DNA of 15,483 nt from Baffinella frigidus (taxonomy: Eukaryota > Cryptophyceae > Cryptomonadales > Baffinellaceae). A model generated the notes under the pieces. It made no database searches. It was given only the letters and a program-made list of their open reading frames with translations, and had not been told where the DNA came from. The stretch lies in NCBI GenBank assembly GCA_026770585.1, contig MU646448.1, positions 399,901-415,383 on the forward strand. The letters are read 5' to 3'. The translations under genes and the position numbers were made by a program. This document shows, in pieces, positions 13,916-15,483 of this stretch (position 1 is its first letter; each line of letters begins with the position of its first letter).

Positions 13916-14127
13916 CCACACGAGAACGCTAGAGGGACCTATTTATATGTGAAAAGAAAAGGTTGCAAATATTTTTACCAAGATAAGGTAAAGTAACCTC
14001 GTGCCTGGCAGCATTTATGCCAGGCGCGAGGTTACTTTTATCTTATCCTGGTACAAATTTGGGCATTTGTGTAGTAAAGACTGTATATGTTCGGTTTTAA
14101 ATAGGCCCCTCTAGCATTCTCGAGTGG
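13916..14127. mobile_element. Palindromic element E, complete
   Basis: 212 bp with ends CCACACGAGAACGCTAGAGG and CCTCTAGCATTCTCGAGTGG. Its centre is a long hairpin, 13967-14060, whose inner part AGTAACCTCG.GCCTGGCA pairs with its complement around a GCATTTA loop. The same ends occur at 1225 and 2157. Confidence 0.8.
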
Positions 14128-14170
14128 TTCACGAGAGGGCACGAGAGGAAAGGAGGTACCGGGGAGCGTT

Positions 14171-14490
14171 AGGGTTCAGGGTTTAGGGTTCAGGGTTCAG
14201 GAGTTAGGGTTTAGGGTTGAGGGTTGAGGGTGTAGGGTTTAGCGATTAGGGTTTGGGGTTTATGGGGTTAGGGGTTAGGGTTTAGGGTTTAGGTTTTAGG
14301 GTTTTGGGTTTCGGGTTCAGAGTTCAGGGTTCAGGGTTCAGGGTTCAGGGTTCAGGGTTTAGGGTTTATTTCTTGGGGTTAGGGGATGGGTTTTAGGTTT
14401 TCGGGTTTTGGGTTCAAGTTTTAGGGTTTAGGGTTTAGGGTTTAGGGTTTAGGGTTTAGGGTATAGGGTTTAGGGTTTAGGGTTGGGGTT
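14171..14490 (+). repeat. Interstitial telomere-like array, G-rich on plus
   Basis: About 45 units. TTTAGGG and TTCAGGG alternate in blocks, with perfect TTTAGGG runs at about 14422-14484 and a TTCAGGG run at 14325-14358. Confidence 0.95.
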
Positions 14491-14542
14491 TAGGGTTTAG
14501 GGATCATGGTGTACGGTGTAAAATTTAGGGTTCAGGGCTCAC

Positions 14543-14710
14543 GAGTGCATCTCCATGCAGCACGGACCGCGGTTTGGGGTTTGGGGTTTGGGGTTTGGGG
14601 TTTGGGGTTTGGGGTTCAGGTATTAGCGTTTGGGCTTCAGGGTTTGGGAGAAGGTTGCGTTTGGGGTGTGGGGTTCACAGATTTGTTTCCATGCAGCGCG
14701 GACAGCGGAA
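14543..14710 (+). repeat. TTTGGGG array between short direct repeats
   Basis: CCATGCAGCACGGACCGCGG (14552-14571) and CCATGCAGCGCGGACAGCGG (14689-14708) flank an array of TTTGGGG units that is regular at 14571-14613 and irregular to 14675. CCATGCAG could be a splice acceptor on plus. GTGAAC and GTGAGC on minus, beside the same repeats, could be donors. Neither reading gives a complete intron. Confidence 0.75.
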
Positions 14711-14866
14711 GTAGTGGGCCGAGCCCGGATTCACGCCCGCTGGTCGCACGAACCTGCGGGTGTTATTGATGAAATGTATGTCATAAATTTAATTGGACCG
14801 CAATAACATCACGAACTCTTGGGTGTTACAGAGCGGAATCCAGCCAAGCGCGAACCTTCCGTTGTT
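14711..14866. other. Unique sequence, no feature seen
   Basis: No coding bias and no repeat, apart from GGGTGTTA at 14758 and 14820. Confidence 0.4.
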
Positions 14867-15013
14867 CTAGCTCTGTCACAGTCGGGTTGACAGACTATTC
14901 TCAAGTTGACATCCTCGGTTGTTGGGGACATGTACCAATCCGTCAACTTTGGAGCAGAAAAGAGCCTGGTCTCACCAAATTGGTGAGACTAAATCAGACT
15001 AAGACAGAGCTAG
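14867..15013 (+). mobile_element. Structured element F, copy 3 (complete)
   Basis: 147 bp between CTAGCTCTGTC and GACAGAGCTAG. Stems: AAGTTGAC against GTCAACTT, and GTCTCACC against GGTGAGAC around AAATT. Against copy 2 the last stem shows a paired change (G-C to T-A). A short ORF over it is not considered real. Confidence 0.8.
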
Positions 15014-15372
15014 GCGTCACTGCGCGTGAGGCCGCGGTCGATTCCGGAAACTGCATCTTGGATCGGTGCATGGATCGGGTCTGAGATTCAGCACGCTATG
15101 TCGGTGCAGAGACCGGGGGGTGCGATTCCAGGATGTAGCATGCAATCGCGCAAAACAGTGATGTCTGGGCGTGGGGGTTGCGGTCTCAGGGGTTGAGCGA
15201 AGGCGCGGTGCATCCCTTTTGCGCGTGGCGTTTCGTGTGTGGGGGGGCTATGCTTCGCCCGTGTGTGACTGATTGCCAAACGTCTTGAAGGAGGGATAAC
15301 CTCGGGGCAAAGTTTTGCTGGGGTGTGGAGCTCAAGGTTGGAATTGGGGTGGAAAGGGTTGAGGGGTGGACT
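15014..15372. other. Unique sequence, no supported gene
   Basis: A minus-strand ORF (15375-15088) has no start context, domain or codon bias I can defend. G-runs occur near 15114 and 15240. Confidence 0.4.
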
Positions 15373-15404
15373 CACCCCCCCCCCCCCCCCCCCCCGACAG
15401 GTAG

Positions 15405-15439
<35 letters not shown>

Positions 15440-15448
15440 TTATCTCTC

Positions 15449-15483
<35 letters not shown>
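15373..15483 (+). repeat. Poly-C at the window edge
   Basis: Over 100 bp of C, interrupted only by GACAGGTAG and TTATCTCTCT. It is either a very long homopolymer or a contig-end artefact. Confidence 0.8.

Noticed and set aside
3729-14490. True chromosome end
   Set aside because: All telomere-like arrays are interstitial, diverged and present in both orientations, with unrelated sequence on both sides.
15088-15375. 95-codon minus-strand ORF
   Set aside because: Begins at the poly-C edge, has no recognisable domain, and codon use is not distinguishable from background.

Overview
The window looks like nuclear DNA from a eukaryote with a large, repeat-rich genome, most likely a microalga. Three things point that way: abundant interstitial tracts of plant/algal-type telomere sequence (TTTAGGG / CCCTAAA and variants), one convincing multi-exon gene with GT-AG introns, and many short palindromic (foldback) elements. 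There are no ribosome-binding sites, operons, tRNAs, rRNAs or other prokaryotic signs. The species cannot be fixed from sequence alone. A prasinophyte green alga or a dinoflagellate with TTTAGGG telomeres would both fit.

Layout. 1-1390: degenerate copies of an exon-like unit alternating with CCCTAAA-like tracts, plus a foldback (82-230). 1391-2745: duplicated segments, hairpins and the ends of an inverted-repeat element. 2831-3100: a weak small ORF. 3189-5590: a dense cluster of foldback elements (families A, C, D and G in this annotation) with an associated repeat H, and a diverged telomere-like block (3729-3990). 6056-6868: a large telomere-like tract in which a G-strand block is followed by a C-strand block, in head-to-head orientation. 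6869-7800: hairpins and inverted repeats. 7838-10301: the only well-supported gene. 10331-12934: more A, B, D, F and H repeats, with a partial, decayed copy of the gene's 3' end at 11191-11747. 13078-13460: a GA-rich simple repeat. 13573-15013: two copies of structured element F, a palindromic element E and two G-strand telomere-like arrays. 15373-15483: poly-C that may be an assembly artefact.

The gene encodes an inferred 556-residue basic, Ser/Pro/Arg-rich protein of unknown function with recurrent short Trp-Asp motifs. Its four introns all fall between codons (phase 0), have GT and AG borders, and consist almost entirely of C-strand telomere-like repeat. The partial downstream copy keeps the same arrangement of exon fragments separated by telomere-like introns. 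The main idea from this window is therefore that telomere-like repeat arrays serve as introns here. The second is that a whole community of small palindromic elements shares related cores and ends.
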